A DNA stretch of 7,203 nucleotides from Pseudomonas sp. (lineage in GTDB: Bacteria > Pseudomonadota > Gammaproteobacteria > Pseudomonadales > Pseudomonadaceae), in the NCBI GenBank assembly GCA_007117785.1, contig SKFV01000046.1, positions 1-7,203 on the forward strand, read 5' to 3'. Position numbers and translations under genes: made by a program. Within the stretch, counting starts at the first letter, position 1, and each line of letters begins with the position of its first letter. Below are positions 5,702 through 7,203 of this stretch, piece by piece. Under the pieces are notes generated by a model. That model was not told the DNA's origin and did no database searches. It saw only the letters and a list, made by a program, of their open reading frames with translations.

Positions 5702-6880
5702 ATGTTCTCACGCAGTCTGTTGGCCCTGACTACCGCGACCTGTGCCGTTGGCACCCAGACCTTTGTTTTTGCCGGCCTGCTGATCGAGCTGGCGGCTGAT
5801 CTGGGTGTCAGCGTGGCCGTCGCCGGTTATCTGGCCGTGGCCTACGCCATCACCTATGCCGTTACCGCACCGCTGATTGCCCTGAAAACCGGTCGCTGGG
5901 AGCGCCGCCGCCTGCTGTGGATGGCCATGTTGACCCTGGCCGTGATCAACCTGCTGGCCGCCCTGGCGAGCAATTTTTCCGATCTGATTGTGTTGCGCAT
6001 TGCCGCCGGTCTCGCCGCCACCCTGATCATGCCGGTGGTACCGGCGGTGATTGGCAGCCTGCTGCCGGTGGAGAAGCGTGGCCCGGCACTGGCCATGGTC
6101 ACGGGCGGTATGGTGATTGCTTTCCTCTTCGGTATGCCCCTGGGCAGTTTGGTGGGCGCCGCTTTCGACTGGCGTGCCACGTTCCTGCTTGCTGCCGGTA
6201 TCTGCCTGTTCTCGGCCATCGCCATCCGCAGCACCCTGCCGACCATCCGCAGCGAAGATGATGTTGGCTGGCATTTGCTCAAACAGGGCTGGCAACCGGA
6301 GATCCGCCGTCTGCTGCTAATGACTGCGACCGCCTTTTGCGCCACCTTCAGCGTTATCCCCTATATTGCCCCGGTGATGGAACTGATCATTGGCAATACT
6401 CGTCAAGTCGCCTTGATCCAGATGCTGGTGGGTGTCGGCGCACTGCTGGGGATTCTGGTTGCCGGCAAACTGGGCAACCCGAGCCACCCGCGTCAGGTAC
6501 TGATCAGCATCTTTGCCGTTTTGGCGCTGACCCAGGTGCTCTATACCCTGGCCATGCTGGTGGCACCGCAACAGGGAGCCATCAGCTGGTTGCTGCTGGG
6601 CGGCGCCGTATTGCTCAGTTCAGCCGCCCTGTTCGCACTGACCCCGCTGATTCAGGCGCAATTGCTGGAAGCTGCACCGCATGCCCGCCAGGTGGCGATT
6701 GCCTTGAACGGCTCGATGATGTTTCTCGGTCAGGGGATGGGCGCCGCCCTCGGGGCCTGGATAACCCAGAGCCTGTCCCTGTCGCTGATTGCCCTGGCGG
6801 GTCTGGCGGTTGCTGCTGTGGGTGGCTTCTGTGCCTGGCATCTGCACGACCGCGCACCGGCCGTGGAAGCTCAGGTCTGA
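5702..6880 (+). CDS. MFS transporter, DHA1-like (putative drug or metabolite efflux)
   Basis: This 392-aa inner-membrane protein has about 12 hydrophobic segments and a central cytoplasmic loop near residues 180-203, the usual 6+6 MFS plan and length. The loop between segments 2 and 3 has a degenerate motif A (LKTGRWERRR at 61-70, lacking the usual G-x-L-a-D start). The RIAAGLAATLIMPVVPAV stretch (99-116) corresponds to segment 4. GMVIAFLFGMPLGSLVG at 136-152 is the motif C-like glycine/proline segment 5 typical of antiporters, followed by DWRATFLL. This fits proton-driven export in the DHA1/AraJ-like group, but the substrate cannot be assigned. The ATG has only AAGG about 6 bases upstream, a modest ribosome site. 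The 3' end overlaps the convergent arsJ by 10 bp. A role related to arsenic is possible only by position. Confidence 0.85.
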   Translation: MFSRSLLALTTATCAVGTQTFVFAGLLIELAADLGVSVAVAGYLAVAYAITYAVTAPLIALKTGRWERRRLLWMAMLTLAVINLLAALASNFSDLIVLRIAAGLAATLIMPVVPAVIGSLLPVEKRGPALAMVTGGMVIAFLFGMPLGSLVGAAFDWRATFLLAAGICLFSAIAIRSTLPTIRSEDDVGWHLLKQGWQPEIRRLLLMTATAFCATFSVIPYIAPVMELIIGNTRQVALIQMLVGVGALLGILVAGKLGNPSHPRQVLISIFAVLALTQVLYTLAMLVAPQQGAISWLLLGGAVLLSSAALFALTPLIQAQLLEAAPHARQVAIALNGSMMFLGQGMGAALGAWITQSLSLSLIALAGLAVAAVGGFCAWHLHDRAPAVEAQV

Positions 6881-7203
6881 GGCTGGCCGGCCCGAGGCAG
6901 GGCAAGGGATATCAGTGTTGCCGCCAGCAGGAAGCAAGCCGACACCCAAAGACAGGCTTCCAGGCCGTGTGCCTGATAGACCCAGCCAGACAGCACGGTG
7001 CCCAGCAGGCGGCCCATTGCGTTGGACATGTAATAAAAACCGACATCCAGTGACACCCCATCCGCCTTGGCATAAGACACAATCAGGAAGCTGTGCAAGG
7101 ACGAGTTCACCGCAAAGAGCACCCCGAACACCAGCAAACCACCGAGCAAGACCACATAGGGATTAGCCCCCTGCCACAAACCTAGCGCAATCGCCGCTGG
7201 CAA
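6871..7203 (-). CDS. arsJ: ArsJ-type organoarsenical efflux MFS transporter (3' part; N-terminus off the right edge)
   Basis: The minus strand is open from the right edge to a TGA at 6873-6871 and encodes the last 110 residues of a membrane protein normally about 400 aa long. Three hydrophobic segments are visible. The stretch from FGVLFAVNSSLHSFLIVSYA through GVSLDVGFYYMSNAMGR and LGTVLSGWVYQ is, as I recall it, characteristic of ArsJ. ArsJ exports 1-arseno-3-phosphoglycerate, made when a glyceraldehyde-3-phosphate dehydrogenase uses arsenate in place of phosphate, and so gives arsenate resistance. The partner gapdh gene is usually adjacent and would lie beyond the right edge. The leftmost codon at the edge is TTG but is internal, not a start. 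A less specific MFS identity remains possible, since only the C-terminal quarter is seen. Confidence 0.75.
   Translation of the reverse strand: MPAAIALGLWQGANPYVVLLGGLLVFGVLFAVNSSLHSFLIVSYAKADGVSLDVGFYYMSNAMGRLLGTVLSGWVYQAHGLEACLWVSACFLLAATLISLALPRAGQPQT

Noticed and set aside
6885..6892. GGCCGGCC palindrome after the MFS stop
   Set aside because: It lies within arsJ coding sequence, has no loop or T run, and such palindromes are expected in GC-rich DNA.
6337..7053. A 238-codon plus-strand frame
   Set aside because: It runs out of frame through the MFS gene and antisense to arsJ, and its translation is rich in arginine, glycine and proline, typical of a GC-rich shadow.

Overview
The window looks like a chromosomal segment of a gammaproteobacterium, most likely Pseudomonadaceae (Halopseudomonas-like). 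This rests on moderately high GC, dense coding with short Shine-Dalgarno-led gaps, and recognisable rRNA methyltransferase (RlmI/YccW), HDOD, GcvR and ArsJ proteins. The taxon is an inference from protein look and composition; no rRNA or marker tree is available here.

Layout, left to right. (1) The 5' part of an RlmI-type 23S rRNA methyltransferase gene lies on the minus strand and runs off the left edge. (2) After a 106-bp divergent spacer comes a plus-strand HDOD signalling protein, then a GcvR-type double-ACT regulator, which ends at a probable terminator hairpin. (3) Next is a compact plus-strand three-gene cluster: a DUF1538 membrane protein made of two tandem repeats, a PII-like protein that overlaps it by 4 bp (ATGA), and a stand-alone two-CBS protein 16 bp later. 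This cluster closes with a 14-bp-stem hairpin that holds the CBS stop codon in its loop. (4) A minus-strand short-chain dehydrogenase/reductase (SDR) converges on the cluster and carries an N-terminal export-type leader with a twin-arginine. (5) A 205-bp divergent spacer precedes a plus-strand DHA1-like MFS transporter. (6) The 3' end of a second MFS gene, recognisable as ArsJ (organoarsenical efflux), lies on the minus strand at the right edge. It overlaps the previous gene tail-to-tail by 10 bp.

The most interesting unit is region 3 (about 2250-4641). An uncharacterised permease-like protein is translationally coupled to a PII-like sensor that lacks the canonical uridylylation and nucleotide-binding signatures, and to a CBS-domain protein of the type that binds adenosyl ligands. 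By analogy with AmtB-GlnK and SbtA-SbtB, this suggests a transporter gated by one or two small energy- or metabolite-sensing subunits. The transported substrate cannot be read from the sequence. The edge of a probable arsenic-resistance locus (arsJ) is a second accessory feature. The other genes look like ordinary housekeeping or signalling functions.

No tRNA, rRNA, CRISPR array, insertion sequence or phage gene was seen. There is no gene-free stretch longer than 300 bp.
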